Of a stretch of DNA of 64,000 bases, positions 54,138 through 64,000 are shown one piece after another; positions within the stretch are counted from its first letter, which is position 1, and the number at the start of each line of letters is the position of its first letter. The notes beneath the pieces are model-generated. The model saw only the letters and a program-made list of their open reading frames with translations. It was not told where the DNA came from and made no database searches. The translations under genes were made by a program, and so were the position numbers. The stretch comes from Neobacillus niacini (GTDB taxonomy: Bacteria; Bacillota; Bacilli; Bacillales; Cytobacillaceae), in contig NZ_BAWM01000004.1 of NCBI RefSeq assembly GCF_000759675.1, forward strand, positions 1 to 64,000, given 5' to 3'.

Positions 54138-55109
54138 CTATTTTTCACAATTATTCGGTAAAGTGTTGTCAATTTTATTAAAGTATTGAATAGTATTCTG
54201 TTTATCTTTTTCAATTTGTGCTACGAGTTCGTCAATTCCTGAGAATTTTTGTTCTTTTCTTAGGTATTGATGCCATTCAATGATTACCTCAGTACCATAA
54301 ATATCTTTTTCAAAATTAAATATATGAACTTCTACTGAAACCCTTAAAGCTTCCTTATTAAAGGTTGGCTTGTAGCCGACATTGCATACACCTTCGTACC
54401 AGTCTTGACCAATCTTGATTTTTACAGCGTAAACACCAAGCGGGGGTAAAATGTATTCATCCTTTGTATCGACATTTGCAGTTGGAAATCCAATTGCTCT
54501 GCCTCTTTTATCTCCATGGACAACAAATCCAGCTGTCATATAGAATCTTCCGAGTAACTCAGGCAGCTCAGAGGTTCTTCCGTTTTTTATATATTGACGG
54601 ATTCGCGTTGAACTTACTTTCTCATCTCCACTGGTGAGTTTTTCTACAATGGTGAAAGTGAATTTTTCTCTTGAATGGAATGGCAAAATCTCCATGGTAC
54701 CTTTTCCCATACGACCATAAGAGTAATCAAATCCAGCAACCACGTGTTTTACATTTAGGTCAATTACATATTGGTCGATAAATTCTTGTGGAAGCAGGTT
54801 AGCAAAATCTGCAGTAAAATGAACAATAAAAAGATAATCGATGCCTAATTCCTCAATTATTTTTATTTTCTCGGCTAAGGGTGTTATATATTGAATATCC
54901 TTTTCATATTTCCTTAAAACTACCGATGGATGAGGATCAAAAGTCATCACTGCGGAACGAAGTCCTTTTTGAACTGCTTGTTTTTTTGCTTCAAGAATTA
55001 CCTTTTGATGACCAAGATGAACACCGTCAAAATAACCCAGTGCCATTGATAATGGAGGTATTTGCGTTTTATCTATATTTAATGGGAACTTTAGCTTTAT
55101 TACTTCCAA
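54138..55109 (-). CDS. ribF: Bifunctional riboflavin kinase / FAD synthetase
   Basis: This 323-residue enzyme makes FMN and FAD. The N-terminal nucleotidyltransferase part has SMALGYFDGVHLGHQKVI and KVSSTRIRQYIKNGR. The C-terminal kinase part has GFVVHGDKRGRAIGFPTANV and GVCNVGYKPTF. The start is TTG at 55109 with AAGGTGA six bases upstream. It follows truB closely (about 30 bases), as in Bacillus, where it is called ribC. Confidence 0.97.
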   Translation of the reverse strand: MEVIKLKFPLNIDKTQIPPLSMALGYFDGVHLGHQKVILEAKKQAVQKGLRSAVMTFDPHPSVVLRKYEKDIQYITPLAEKIKIIEELGIDYLFIVHFTADFANLLPQEFIDQYVIDLNVKHVVAGFDYSYGRMGKGTMEILPFHSREKFTFTIVEKLTSGDEKVSSTRIRQYIKNGRTSELPELLGRFYMTAGFVVHGDKRGRAIGFPTANVDTKDEYILPPLGVYAVKIKIGQDWYEGVCNVGYKPTFNKEALRVSVEVHIFNFEKDIYGTEVIIEWHQYLRKEQKFSGIDELVAQIEKDKQNTIQYFNKIDNTLPNNCEK

Positions 55110-55139
55110 TGAAACTCACCTTTTCTAGACCGTAACCTT

Positions 55140-56060
55140 TTAAACTTGATCATTACGCAAAACTTTAACTGGTTTTAGGAGCCCTGGTTTGTTCGGATGT
55201 ACCGAATAAATTGCAAGAGCTTGTCCTTCTTCCGTTTCAGCGCTAATAGGTCCGTTACTGTTTTTTAAATAATCTGGGATTGGTAAAAGTGCACCATTTT
55301 TCACTTTCTCTGCTACTTTATCATTTATTATGTATTTCGGCAAATGAGAAAGCGCCATTTCTAAAGGTCTTAAACATGTAGAAATCGTACCCATTTCCAT
55401 CAACTTTTCAATTTGTTCAAATGTCAGGCAATCATCAATCGAAAATGCTGCTGATTGAACTCGGATTAAATTTGACATATGAGCAGGATAGCCAAGTTCT
55501 TCTCCAATCATTACGGCAAGTGTTCTGATATAGGTTCCTTTACTGCAGCTCACTCTAAATCGAAAAGAAATGGTTTCTCCTGAAAACACTTCTCTATCGT
55601 CAAGCAGCTCTATAGAATAAATGGTTACCTTTCTTGTTGGACGTTCCACTTCAATTCCTTTGCGGGCATATTCGTATAAACGAGTTCCATTCACTTTTAC
55701 TGCTGAAAACATCGGAGGAGTTTGTTCTATTTCACCTGTAAAGGAATCAAGGACCTGAAGGATTTCTTTCCTGCTGATGGTATCCTTCACTTTTTTTTCC
55801 TCCACTTTTTCTCCAGAGGCATCCTCGGTTGTAGTGGAGTAGCCAATCGTTACTTCGCCTTCATAACTTTTTCCTGCGTCGGTTATGTATTCTGCTACTT
55901 TTGTTGCTTTCCCTATACATATAGGAAGAACTCCTGTTACATCAGGGTCTAGTGTACCAGTATGGCCCACTTTTTTCGTTTTTAATATTTTCCTCAATCT
56001 AAACACACAATCATGAGAAGTTAGCCCAGCCGGTTTATATAATGGTAAGATTCCCTCCAT
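55140..56060 (-). CDS. truB: tRNA pseudouridine-55 synthase
   Basis: This 306-residue enzyme makes pseudouridine 55 in the T loop of tRNA. It has EGILPLYKPAGLTSHDCVF, the catalytic Asp in VGHTGTLDPDVTGVLPICIG, GEIEQTPPMFSAVKVNGTRL and CSKGTYIRTLAVMIGEELG. A PUA-like C-terminus follows. The start at 56060 suits GGGGTGACC upstream; the frame is open 89 codons further but that part lies over rbfA in another frame and is not family-like. A terminator precedes it. Confidence 0.97.
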   Translation of the reverse strand: MEGILPLYKPAGLTSHDCVFRLRKILKTKKVGHTGTLDPDVTGVLPICIGKATKVAEYITDAGKSYEGEVTIGYSTTTEDASGEKVEEKKVKDTISRKEILQVLDSFTGEIEQTPPMFSAVKVNGTRLYEYARKGIEVERPTRKVTIYSIELLDDREVFSGETISFRFRVSCSKGTYIRTLAVMIGEELGYPAHMSNLIRVQSAAFSIDDCLTFEQIEKLMEMGTISTCLRPLEMALSHLPKYIINDKVAEKVKNGALLPIPDYLKNSNGPISAETEEGQALAIYSVHPNKPGLLKPVKVLRNDQV

Positions 56061-56090
56061 CTTTAGGTCACCCCAATCTATTATGTATGA

Positions 56091-56116
56091 AAAAAAGGAT
56101 AGACATTTGTCTATCC
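56091..56116 (-). terminator. Terminator between rbfA and truB
   Basis: GGATAGAC pairs with GTCTATCC around AAAT, followed by seven T residues on the minus strand. It would split the nusA-infB operon from truB-ribF, at least partly. Confidence 0.85.
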
Positions 56117-56118
56117 AC

Positions 56119-56490
56119 TTATTCTTCTTCACTTTTTTCCATGCTTTTTTCATCATGGTGCAATTGATGAATGAGAGAATTGATTCGATTACCGTAATCC
56201 ATTGATTCATCCCATTCAAAAAGGATCTCAGGTGTTTTGCGCAAGCGAATACGATGTCCGATTTCTGTTCGGATAAATCCCTTCGCCTTTGCAAGACCTT
56301 TAAGCGTGTTTTCCTTTTGCTCTTCATCGCCCAAAACAGAAATATATACTTTTGCTTGTTGTAGATCTCCTGTTACTTGAACATCAGTAACAGTCACAAA
56401 GCCGATCCGGGGATCTTTAATCTTTCGACCTATGATGTCACTTAGTTCTTTCTTCATTTGTTCTCCAACACGATTTGCTCTGTGGCTCAT
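56119..56490 (-). CDS. rbfA: Ribosome-binding factor A
   Basis: This 123-residue KH-like protein matures the 30S subunit and the 5' end of 16S rRNA. It has [37 protein letters not shown] and [13 protein letters not shown]. The acidic tail ends EKSEEE. The ATG lies only two bases past AGAGG, which is short, but the sequence matches the family from here. It follows ylxP within the infB unit. Confidence 0.96.
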   Translation of the reverse strand: MSHRANRVGEQMKKELSDIIGRKIKDPRIGFVTVTDVQVTGDLQQAKVYISVLGDEEQKENTLKGLAKAKGFIRTEIGHRIRLRKTPEILFEWDESMDYGNRINSLIHQLHHDEKSMEKSEEE

Positions 56491-56506
56491 CACTTCACCT
56501 CTTAAC

Positions 56507-56788
56507 TTAAAGCCATTCTATATCAGTGATCGTTCTTTCTATTTCAGGAAAAGAATCAATTAATTTAAGTGCATTTTGCAATTCCAGTTCAGTCATTACC
56601 CGGTTGGATGTGACAGCAACGATCGCTATTTTCGTTCTCTGCCACACATCCTGATAGTCGACTTCTGATACAGACACATTAAATTTTTGTTTTAACCTGG
56701 TGAGAATTCGCTGCAAAACCGCACGTTTCTCTTTTAAAGAATGAGCATCGTAGATGATACATTCACAAACTGCACTACCTACAATCAT
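56507..56788 (-). CDS. ylxP: DUF503 protein YlxP
   Basis: This 93-residue small protein has [40 protein letters not shown] and [20 protein letters not shown], the DUF503/YlxP pattern. It is linked with ribosome assembly by its place between infB and rbfA; YlxP has been described as a ribosome-associated factor. It overlaps the infB stop by 4 bases. Confidence 0.94.
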   Translation of the reverse strand: MIVGSAVCECIIYDAHSLKEKRAVLQRILTRLKQKFNVSVSEVDYQDVWQRTKIAIVAVTSNRVMTELELQNALKLIDSFPEIERTITDIEWL

Positions 56789-59058
56789 TTACGCTCTATT
56801 TCTTCCATTACGTAAGCTTCAATAATATCTCCTTCTTTAACATCATTGAAGTTTTTGATTGTAATACCACATTCATAACCTTGAGAAACCTCTTTTGCAT
56901 CGTCTTTAAAACGTTTTAGTGCATCGATTTGTCCTTCAAATACGACAACACCGTTACGAATTAGACGAATTCCGCTGTCACGGGTAATTTTCCCATCCGT
57001 TACATAAGAACCAGCAATGGTTCCAACCTTAGAAACTTTAAAGGTTTGACGAATTTCCGCTTGGCCAATTACTTTTTCTTTAAATTCAGGGTCAAGCATA
57101 CCTTTCATAGCGGCTTCAATTTCTTCAATAACTTTGTAAATAATACTGTGAAGTCGAACATCAACTTTTTCTTGTTCAGCTGCACGTTTTGCATTTACAT
57201 CCGGACGTACGTTAAAGCCAATAACAATTGCATTAGATGCTGAGGCAAGTGTAATATCCGACTCATTAATGGCACCTGCACCACTATGAATAATTTTTAT
57301 ATTGACACCCTGAACGTCAATTTTTTGCAGGGAGGCTGCTACCGCTTCTGCTGAACCTTGAACATCTGCTTTTAGGATGATGTTTAAATCTTTCATTTCT
57401 CCTTGTTTCAGCTGATCAAATAACGTTTCCAGGCTGACGATAGATTTCTCACCACGCTGTGCTGCCAACGCTAGCTGTGCACGTGCTTCACCAACTTGAC
57501 GTGCTGTTTTCTCATCGTCAAATACGACGAAACGGTCACCAGCTTGTGGAACATCACTTAAACCTGTAATTTCAACAGGGGTAGACGGTCCAGCTTCTTT
57601 CACACGACGTCCCAAGTCATTCACCATTGCACGAACACGACCAAATGTGTTTCCTACAACAATAGGATCACCTATTTTCAGTGTACCGTTCTGAACTAGC
57701 AACGTAGCAACAGACCCACGACCTTTATCTAATTGTGCTTCAATAACCGTTCCAACTGCTTTACGATTTGGATTTGCTTTATATTCTTCCACTTCACTAA
57801 CAAGTAGAATCATTTCCAGCAAGTTGTCGATTCCTTCACCAGTTTTCGCAGATAGTGGAACGAAGATGGTGTCGCCGCCCCATGCTTCGGAAACTAAACC
57901 ATGCTCTGTAAGCTCTTGCATTACACGATCAGCATTTGCAGCTTCTTTATCCATTTTATTAACCGCAACGATAATTGGAACCTCTGCAGCCTTTGCATGG
58001 TTAATTGCTTCAACTGTTTGCGGCATTACACCGTCATCGGCAGCTACTACAAGGATTGTGATATCAGTAATTTTCGCACCACGTGCACGCATAGTTGTAA
58101 AAGCAGCATGTCCCGGAGTATCAAGGAATGTTATCTTTTTACCATTTTCAACTACTTGGTAGGCACCAATATGCTGGGTAATCCCCCCCGCTTCACCTTC
58201 AGTAACTTTGGTGTGACGAATGGAATCAAGCAAAGTAGTTTTACCATGGTCAACGTGACCCATAATCGTAACCACTGATGGTCTTTCTACGAGGTCAACA
58301 GATTCATCTTCTGTAAAATAAACTTCAAGGTCAGTTGTATCGATTTTAATTTCCTCTTCAACCTCAACCCCGTATTCGCTGGCAATTAATTCAATCGCAT
58401 CTTTATCTAAAACCTGATTAATTGTCGCCATAACGCCAAGTAAAAATAGCTTTTTGATAATTTCAGAAGGTTCACGGTAGATTTTTTTCGCAAATTCTCC
58501 AACAGTCAAAGAATCACTAAAAGTAATTTTAGCCGGAAGCTCTTTCACTTTCCTTACTTGTGGCTGTGCTTGTTGAACCGGTGTATGGTTCTTTTTCCGG
58601 TTGTTATTATTATTGCGATTTTGATTATTATTATTAAAAGGTTTTTTATTTCCTTTTCCAGCGGTGAAAACTTTATTTTCCTTAGATTGGAATTGTTGAT
58701 TTTGCTTTTTACTGTCGACCGTTTTTGGCGGAGTGGCCACTTTCACCTTGCTAGGTGTATTAGTTTTTGCGTCGTCATCCTCGAAAGCTTTTGGACTTGT
58801 TTTACTTTGCACTTGTGGTTTAACTCCCTGCTGCTGTGGTTTTTGAGTCTGGCGATTTTGTTGTTGCGGTCTTCCTTGCTTTTGCCCAGGATTGCTTTGG
58901 TTTTTATTATAGGTTGCGTCAAGCTTTACAACTGCAGCGTCCTCAATTGTAGCCATATGATTTGAAACCTCTATATTCATTTCTTTCAATTTGGTAATTA
59001 CATCTTTACTTGAGATATTGTGTTTCTTTGCGTATTCATAAACACGTATTTTACTCAT
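56785..59058 (-). CDS. infB: Translation initiation factor IF-2
   Basis: This 757-residue GTPase brings initiator tRNA to the ribosome. It has an N-terminal IF2-N domain (1-55), a Gln/Asn/Lys-rich variable region (about 55-165), a second IF2-N segment (about 175-240) and the G domain with [31 protein letters not shown] and NKMDK (about 260-430). Domains II-IV follow, with [20 protein letters not shown] and the C-terminal [19 protein letters not shown]. The ATG follows GGGGGTG. Inner ATGs may yield a shorter isoform, as in B. subtilis. Confidence 0.98.
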   Translation of the reverse strand: MSKIRVYEYAKKHNISSKDVITKLKEMNIEVSNHMATIEDAAVVKLDATYNKNQSNPGQKQGRPQQQNRQTQKPQQQGVKPQVQSKTSPKAFEDDDAKTNTPSKVKVATPPKTVDSKKQNQQFQSKENKVFTAGKGNKKPFNNNNQNRNNNNNRKKNHTPVQQAQPQVRKVKELPAKITFSDSLTVGEFAKKIYREPSEIIKKLFLLGVMATINQVLDKDAIELIASEYGVEVEEEIKIDTTDLEVYFTEDESVDLVERPSVVTIMGHVDHGKTTLLDSIRHTKVTEGEAGGITQHIGAYQVVENGKKITFLDTPGHAAFTTMRARGAKITDITILVVAADDGVMPQTVEAINHAKAAEVPIIVAVNKMDKEAANADRVMQELTEHGLVSEAWGGDTIFVPLSAKTGEGIDNLLEMILLVSEVEEYKANPNRKAVGTVIEAQLDKGRGSVATLLVQNGTLKIGDPIVVGNTFGRVRAMVNDLGRRVKEAGPSTPVEITGLSDVPQAGDRFVVFDDEKTARQVGEARAQLALAAQRGEKSIVSLETLFDQLKQGEMKDLNIILKADVQGSAEAVAASLQKIDVQGVNIKIIHSGAGAINESDITLASASNAIVIGFNVRPDVNAKRAAEQEKVDVRLHSIIYKVIEEIEAAMKGMLDPEFKEKVIGQAEIRQTFKVSKVGTIAGSYVTDGKITRDSGIRLIRNGVVVFEGQIDALKRFKDDAKEVSQGYECGITIKNFNDVKEGDIIEAYVMEEIERK

Positions 59059-59077
59059 ATTTTCACCCCCGCTAGAA

Positions 59078-59380
59078 TTAATCGAGCAACGTCATCAGTT
59101 TTTTTGCAAATCCATCATCCAGTACAGCTACAACAACGCGGGCTTCTTTGCCAATCGCTTGGCCAAGAAGGTGGCGATCTTCCACAAGTTTATATGGAAC
59201 TTCGTATGACTTACATTTATCTGTAATTTTTTTTGTCGTATTTGCAGATGCATCTGCCGATAAAAGAACGAGTTTTGCTTTTCCGTTTCGTATCTCCTTA
59301 ACAGAAAGCTCCTCACCCGATATGATTTTCCGTGCTCGATTGGCTAAGCCAAGTAACGACATCCATTGATTTGTTTTCAT
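59078..59380 (-). CDS. ylxQ: L7Ae-family RNA-binding protein YlxQ (RplGA)
   Basis: This 100-residue kink-turn-binding protein of the L7Ae/L30e family has [36 protein letters not shown] and [20 protein letters not shown]. It binds k-turns in vitro in B. subtilis; its role in the cell is uncertain. It overlaps ylxR by 4 bases and is followed 20 bases later by infB. Confidence 0.94.
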   Translation of the reverse strand: MKTNQWMSLLGLANRARKIISGEELSVKEIRNGKAKLVLLSADASANTTKKITDKCKSYEVPYKLVEDRHLLGQAIGKEARVVVAVLDDGFAKKLMTLLD

Positions 59381-59667
59381 ATGGATGGCCTGTTTTCCTT
59401 CTCTATCAATTCCAAAAGTTCCTCATATAATGTTTCACTTATGGAAACTTCTAAATGATTAGATAGGATGTTTTTTTTCTTGGCTAATAGGACAGCTTCT
59501 TTGTCCTTAGAAAGATATGCACCTCTGCCCGACTTTTTCCCGGTTAAGTCGATAGATACATCTCCTTCTTTTGAGCGAACGATGCGAACGAGTTCTTTTT
59601 TCGGCTTCATTTCACCGGTAGCGACACACTTACGCATAGGAACTTTTTTACGATTGTTCACGATCAT
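59377..59667 (-). CDS. rnpM: RNase P modulator RnpM (YlxR, DUF448)
   Basis: This 96-residue protein has the YlxR core [38 protein letters not shown] and [15 protein letters not shown]. YlxR/RnpM binds the RNase P RNA and modulates its activity in B. subtilis. The ATG at 59667 sits close to GAGGTGA; a GTG two codons later is better spaced. It lies between nusA and ylxQ. Confidence 0.94.
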   Translation of the reverse strand: MIVNNRKKVPMRKCVATGEMKPKKELVRIVRSKEGDVSIDLTGKKSGRGAYLSKDKEAVLLAKKKNILSNHLEVSISETLYEELLELIEKENRPSI

Positions 59668-59679
59668 TCACCTCACTTA

Positions 59680-60801
59680 TTAATCCTTTTCTTCTTCATC
59701 ATTAAAGTCAACATATACTTGATCATCAAAAAGTCGTATCATTTCTTCACGTGGATAGATTCCTAGTTCACGTGCATCTGTTTCAGATTTAATATCTATT
59801 TTCCAGCCAGTTAACTTTGCTGCTAGGCGGGCATTTTGTCCGCGCTTTCCAATTGCTAGTGATAGTTGATAATCTGGTACAACTACGGTGGTTGCTTTTT
59901 CCGATTCATTCACCATGACATCTAATACCTTAGATGGACTTAAAGAATTGGCAACAAAGATGACAGGATTATCGGACCATTTAACAATATCGATTTTTTC
60001 TCCCTTTAATTCATTAACCACTGCTTGAACCCTTGTACCTTTTGGACCTACGCAAGATCCAACTGGGTCCACTTCATTTTTATCGGAATGAACAGAAATT
60101 TTCGAACGGTCACCTGCTTCACGAGCAACTGATTTTATCTCAACTGTACCATCATAAATTTCTGGAACCTCAATCTCGAACAATCTTTTAAGCAATCCAG
60201 GATGGGTACGAGATACGAAAATCTGTGGACCTTTTGTTGTCTTCTCTACCTTAGTAATGAAAACCTTTATACGGTCATGTGGCTTATACCGCTCATTTGG
60301 CATTTGTTCATTAACAGGAAGCAGCGCTTCAATTTTTCCAAGGCTGACATAAATAAATTTCGAGTCTAGTCTTTGAACAATTCCAGTCATGATATCTTCT
60401 TCTCGATCGATGAACTCGGAATAAATAATCCCTCTTTCAGCTTCTCTAACTCGCTGAGTAACAACTTGTTTTGCTGTTTGAGCGGCAATTCTACCAAAGT
60501 CCTTCGGTGTTACTTCCATTTCAACTACATCTTCAACAACATAGTTAGGGTTAATGCTTCTGGCATCTGCTAATGATATTTCAAGACGAGGGTCAAACAC
60601 TTCATCCACTACTTCTTTTCTTGCAAAAACTCTCATTGAGCCAGATTGCAGATTTAAATCAATTCGAACATTTTGGGCTTGATTGAAATTGCGTCGATAT
60701 GCCGATACAAGCGCCGCTTCAATCGCATCGATTAATACGTCTCTAGAAATGCCCTTTTCTCTTTCTAGTATTGTAAGAGCATCTAATAATTCGCTGCTCA
60801 T
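59680..60801 (-). CDS. nusA: Transcription termination/antitermination protein NusA
   Basis: This 373-residue RNA polymerase-binding factor has an N-terminal domain (1-125; [20 protein letters not shown]), an S1 domain (about 130-200; [20 protein letters not shown]) and KH domains (about 205-345; [37 protein letters not shown]). An acidic tail ends DEEEKD. Length is that of Gram-positive NusA, without the extra C-terminal repeats of E. coli. The ATG follows AGGGGG. It is the second gene of the rimP-nusA-infB unit. Confidence 0.98.
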   Translation of the reverse strand: MSSELLDALTILEREKGISRDVLIDAIEAALVSAYRRNFNQAQNVRIDLNLQSGSMRVFARKEVVDEVFDPRLEISLADARSINPNYVVEDVVEMEVTPKDFGRIAAQTAKQVVTQRVREAERGIIYSEFIDREEDIMTGIVQRLDSKFIYVSLGKIEALLPVNEQMPNERYKPHDRIKVFITKVEKTTKGPQIFVSRTHPGLLKRLFEIEVPEIYDGTVEIKSVAREAGDRSKISVHSDKNEVDPVGSCVGPKGTRVQAVVNELKGEKIDIVKWSDNPVIFVANSLSPSKVLDVMVNESEKATTVVVPDYQLSLAIGKRGQNARLAAKLTGWKIDIKSETDARELGIYPREEMIRLFDDQVYVDFNDEEEKD

Positions 60802-60840
60802 TTGATCATATCCCCCTATCTTTCATATAATTATCTTTTA

Positions 60841-61311
60841 TTATGAAAAAATAACTGCCAGCCTTGCACTAGCCACTTTTTCAAAAGGAATCTCAATGAC
60901 TTTTTTACGGGTTTTAATTTTCATTTCAATTTTCACTGTTTCCCCGTCATATTCCATCAATGTTCCTTCAAATCCTTTTTCGCCGTCAATTGGTTCATAT
61001 GTTTTAATAAATACATTTTTGCCAATTGCCTTTTCAAAATCTTTCGCTTTTTTAAGCGGACGTTCTGCACCAGGAGATGATACCTCAAGAAAATAATTAT
61101 GGGTAATCGGGTCAAGCTCGTCGAGTTTTTCACTAAGCCGTTCACTGACAATGCCACAGTCCTCTATATCAACACCGTTTTCTTTATCAATATATACGCG
61201 CAGAAACCAGTTTTTCCCTTCTTTTACAAACTCAATTTCCACCAATTCTAATCCTAACTCTTCTATAATTGGTTGCGCTAGCTCTTCTACTACTTCCGTT
61301 ACTTTGCTCAT
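60841..61311 (-). CDS. rimP: Ribosome maturation factor RimP
   Basis: This 156-residue protein is needed for 30S assembly. It has [40 protein letters not shown] and [20 protein letters not shown]. The ATG at 61311 lies seven bases after AAAGGAGG; a TTG six bases earlier is inside the ribosome site region. It heads the nusA-infB operon. Confidence 0.97.
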   Translation of the reverse strand: MSKVTEVVEELAQPIIEELGLELVEIEFVKEGKNWFLRVYIDKENGVDIEDCGIVSERLSEKLDELDPITHNYFLEVSSPGAERPLKKAKDFEKAIGKNVFIKTYEPIDGEKGFEGTLMEYDGETVKIEMKIKTRKKVIEIPFEKVASARLAVIFS

Positions 61312-61398
61312 GTTCAACCTCCTTTACCGACATTTCACCCATATTATACGTATTTCACGGAAAGTTTTATAAATAACTCTTCAAAAAATCTGTATACA

Positions 61399-61427
61399 AA
61401 AACGAAAGAGCGGGTTTCCCCACTCTT
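61399..61427 (-). terminator. Terminator upstream of rimP, downstream of polC
   Basis: AGAGTGGG pairs with CCCGCTCT (minus strand, one mismatch) around GAAA, followed by TTCGTTTTT. It should end the polC transcript after the repeat. Confidence 0.7.
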
Positions 61428-61518
61428 GAACACGAGAGTATTTCTTAGTATTTCCAATAAAACTATACCATAACCAAATTTTATATGCAAACCGAAACGC
61501 ATTATATCAGGGTTTTAA

Positions 61519-61768
61519 GAAAAGCGGAAGCGCCTTGTCCAGGGGGCGACAGGCATAAGATGAGCACTGACAGAATACGCTCTTCTTGCCTTTTCGAAGC
61601 GATTGACCGAAAAGTAGAGGCGACTGTTCTGGGACGAAGGCATAAGACGAACCCTGCAAGAAGGCGCTTTTTGCCTTCTTCAGGGGGCGGCTTATGTCTC
61701 GAGTCCCAAGGAGCCGCAACTAGATATGCTTATGACCCCGAGCCCCTAGGCTGCTTGCGCTAGACAAC
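61519..61768. repeat. Intergenic repeat, family B composite copy
   Basis: It starts AAAGCGGAAGCGCCTTGTCC and ends CTTATGACCCCGAGCCCC and GGCTGCTTGCGCTAGAC like the short copies. The middle has extra segments, including a second GAAGGCATAAGACGAACC and GGCTTATGTCTCGAGTCCC. It looks like two elements nested or recombined. It lies directly after polC. Confidence 0.75.
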
Positions 61769-61772
61769 CTAT

Positions 61773-64000
61773 TTAGAATAGTGATAGCTGATTTTGGTCT
61801 GGTAATGAGCCGAGGCAGCCTTGCTTGTCTAAATATTCTAGTATAGTTTTTGACACTTTACCACGTTGCTGTAAATCCTCTTTAGAAAGAAACTCTCCAT
61901 CTTGTCTTGACTTTACAATATTATAAGCTGCATTCGTTCCAAGCCCTGGTATTGAGTTAAAGGGAGGAATTAATGAATTTCCTTCAATGATGAATTCCGA
62001 CGCGTCGGATTTATATAAATCGTAATTTTGGAAAGTAAAGCCCCTTTCCGTCATTTCAAGTGCAAGTTCGAGTACGGTTAGCAAGTTTTTTTCCTTGTTT
62101 GACGCCTCAAGTCCCTTTGCATTAATTTCCTCGATTTTTGCACGGATAGATTCAGAACCTCGTGACATTGCTTCAATATCGAAGTCTTCTGCACGAACGG
62201 TAAAATAGGCTGCATAGTATAAAAGCGGAAGATGAACCTTGAAATAGGCAATTCTAACAGCCATCAAAACGTAGGCAGCTGCGTGGGCCTTTGGAAACAT
62301 ATATTTAATCTTTTTACAAGAATCAATATACCATTCAGGAACTTCGTTTTTACGCATTTCCGCTTCCATTTCTTCTGAAAGGCCTTTCCCTTTTCGGACA
62401 GATTCCATTATTTTAAAGGCAAAAGATGGCTCTAGTCCTTGGTAAATAAGATAGACCATAATATCGTCACGACATCCAATAACTTCACTTAGGTTACAGG
62501 TTCGGTTATGAATTAATTCTTGTGCATTTCCCAGCCATACATCTGTTCCATGTGATAAACCAGAAATTTGAACTAGTTCAGAAAAAGTAGTTGGTTTTGT
62601 ATCTTCAAGCATTTGGCGGACAAAACGTGTACCAAATTCAGGGATCCCAAGAGTACCTGTTTTACACATTATTTGCTGTTCCGTCACACCTAATGATTCT
62701 GTTCCACTAAAAATTTTCATTACTTCCGGGTCATCGGTTGGAATCGTTTTAGGATCCATTCCACTAAGATCTTGCAGCATTCTTATTACCGTTGGATCGT
62801 CGTGCCCAAGTATATCAAGCTTTAAGACGTTATCATGAATAGAATGGAAATCAAAATGGGTGGTTTTCCATTCTGAGTTTCTATCATCAGCAGGGAACTG
62901 AATCGGTGTAAAATCATATACATCCATATAATCAGGGATAACAATAATACCACCCGGATGCTGACCAGTAGTTCTTTTTACACCTGTACAGCCGGAGGCA
63001 AGTCTTTCTATTTCTGCCCCGCGTAATTGTAAATTATTGTCCTGTTGATATGCCTTTACATACCCGAAGGCTGTTTTATCTGCTACCGTTCCAATCGTAC
63101 CCGCTCGGAAAACATTGTCTTCTCCAAAAAGAACCTTCGTGTAGTTATGAGCACGAGGCTGATACTCTCCAGAGAAATTCAAATCGATATCGGGAACCTT
63201 GTCCCCTTTAAAGCCAAGGAAGGTTTCAAAGGGAATGTCATGTCCGTCTTTTCGGTATTTACCGCCACATTGCGGACAGTCCTTATCCGGCAAATCAAAT
63301 CCTGAACCAACGGATCCATCATTGAAGAATTCTGAATGCTTACAGGTTGGACAGACATAATGAGGAGGCAATGGATTAACTTCGGTAATTTCTGTCATCG
63401 TTGCTACAAAAGAAGAACCTACCGATCCACGTGATCCAACAAGATATCCATCATCCAAAGATTTTTTTACTAGCTTATGTGAAATCAAGTAAATTACTGC
63501 GAAACCATGGCCGATGATACTCTTCAATTCTTTTTCAAGGCGTGCCTCAACGATTTCTGGAAGCGGTTCTCCATAAATCTTCTTAGCCATTGAATAACTC
63601 ATTTCTCGCATTTCTTCGTCGGCGCCTTCAATTCTTGGAGTGTATAAGTCGTCTTTAATCGGCTTAATGACGTCAATCATATCAGCTATTTTGTTGGTAT
63701 TGGTTATAACAATTTCTTTAGCCTTTTCTCCTCCAAGGAAAGAAAACGCAGCAAGCATTTCATTTGTTGTCCTGAAATGGACATCAGGCAGTTTGTGTCT
63801 ATTTAGTGGATTTGCCCCACCTTGTGAATTCACCAATATTTTACGGTAAATTTTGTCGTTTTCATTTAGATAATGAACATTACCGGTCGCCACAACCGGA
63901 AGCCCCAATTTATCTCCAAGCTTTACGATATTACCAATAATATCTTCTAATGCCTTTTCATCCCGAACTAGTTCCATCTCTAACAATGGAGCATTTACTT
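61773..64000 (-). CDS. polC: DNA polymerase III PolC, C-terminal part (cut by window edge)
   Basis: About 740 C-terminal residues of the Gram-positive replicative polymerase are present; the full protein is about 1440. The frame stays open to the window edge, so the N-terminal domains, OB fold and exonuclease lie outside. A late PHP segment is followed by a zinc module ([10 protein letters not shown] with [10 protein letters not shown]), and the palm contains [20 protein letters not shown] with catalytic aspartates. [39 protein letters not shown] and [20 protein letters not shown] follow. It ends PDQNQLSLF, a clamp-binding peptide (QLSLF). It lies upstream of rimP as in B. subtilis. Confidence 0.97.
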   Translation of the reverse strand, partial: VNAPLLEMELVRDEKALEDIIGNIVKLGDKLGLPVVATGNVHYLNENDKIYRKILVNSQGGANPLNRHKLPDVHFRTTNEMLAAFSFLGGEKAKEIVITNTNKIADMIDVIKPIKDDLYTPRIEGADEEMREMSYSMAKKIYGEPLPEIVEARLEKELKSIIGHGFAVIYLISHKLVKKSLDDGYLVGSRGSVGSSFVATMTEITEVNPLPPHYVCPTCKHSEFFNDGSVGSGFDLPDKDCPQCGGKYRKDGHDIPFETFLGFKGDKVPDIDLNFSGEYQPRAHNYTKVLFGEDNVFRAGTIGTVADKTAFGYVKAYQQDNNLQLRGAEIERLASGCTGVKRTTGQHPGGIIVIPDYMDVYDFTPIQFPADDRNSEWKTTHFDFHSIHDNVLKLDILGHDDPTVIRMLQDLSGMDPKTIPTDDPEVMKIFSGTESLGVTEQQIMCKTGTLGIPEFGTRFVRQMLEDTKPTTFSELVQISGLSHGTDVWLGNAQELIHNRTCNLSEVIGCRDDIMVYLIYQGLEPSFAFKIMESVRKGKGLSEEMEAEMRKNEVPEWYIDSCKKIKYMFPKAHAAAYVLMAVRIAYFKVHLPLLYYAAYFTVRAEDFDIEAMSRGSESIRAKIEEINAKGLEASNKEKNLLTVLELALEMTERGFTFQNYDLYKSDASEFIIEGNSLIPPFNSIPGLGTNAAYNIVKSRQDGEFLSKEDLQQRGKVSKTILEYLDKQGCLGSLPDQNQLSLF

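Noticed and set aside
56061..56327. N-terminal extension of TruB by 89 codons
   Set aside because: It overlaps rbfA in another frame, crosses the terminator and does not match the family; the start at 56060 has a good ribosome site.
61485..61763. 92-codon plus-strand frame after polC
   Set aside because: It lies entirely in the family B repeat and has no ribosome site.

Overview
The window is a chromosomal segment of a spore-forming, low-GC Firmicute of the family Bacillaceae, probably Bacillus or Neobacillus-like. The evidence is the sporulation genes (cotE, spoVS, dpaA/dpaB, spoIIIE), a Gram-positive PolC, RNases Y and J2, AGGAGG-type ribosome sites, and a gene order that follows the polC to cotE stretch of Bacillus chromosomes. 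Nearly every conserved gene is on the minus strand, so the segment reads from right to left.

Right to left, the core runs: polC (5' part outside the window); rimP-nusA-rnpM-rplGA(ylxQ)-infB-ylxP-rbfA, then truB-ribF, rpsO and pnp (translation and RNA decay); ylxY-mlpA-ymxH; dpaA-dpaB-asd-dapG-dapA (dipicolinate and the lysine/diaminopimelate branch); rnjB, tepA-ylzJ, spoIIIE; a GntR regulator and a nupNOPQ-type nucleoside ABC importer; ymfF-ymfH-ymfI (EF-P modification), ymfJ, ymfK, ymfM/rodZ, pgsA, cinA, recA, rny, ymdB, spoVS; a 2-oxoacid:ferredoxin oxidoreductase pair (korAB); miaB, ricA(ymcA) and cotE. Most units end in clear intrinsic terminators.

Left of cotE (about 1-12.5 kb) the core order stops. 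mutS/mutL, which follow cotE in B. subtilis, are absent. The accessory zone holds serC with its own promoter, a small kinase-like protein, a GNAT acetyltransferase, a 5'-truncated FAH-family gene, a CAP-domain lipoprotein, a HupE/UreJ-type membrane protein and a large secreted phosphoesterase/beta-propeller protein. Between them lie gene-poor DNA and decayed genes: a lamin-tail-like remnant, a frameshifted secreted-protein tail and a degenerate selenocysteine-tRNA-like sequence whose anticodon arm is repeated 5.6 kb away. There are also two inverted arrays of AGGTCA half-sites near an orphan strong terminator. This looks like the scar of one or more lost mobile elements.

Three intergenic repeat families were found: a GC-rich element with CTGTTGATT/AATCAACAG ends, a family carrying GGCATAAG and CTTATGACCCCGAG motifs, and a degenerate 52-bp tandem repeat beside recA. 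No CRISPR array, complete IS, prophage, rRNA or intact tRNA gene was seen, and no convincing wholly new system. The best leads are the decayed tRNA/att-like region, the repeat families, the RicA tail with a single cysteine, and the apparently complete active site of RNase J2.
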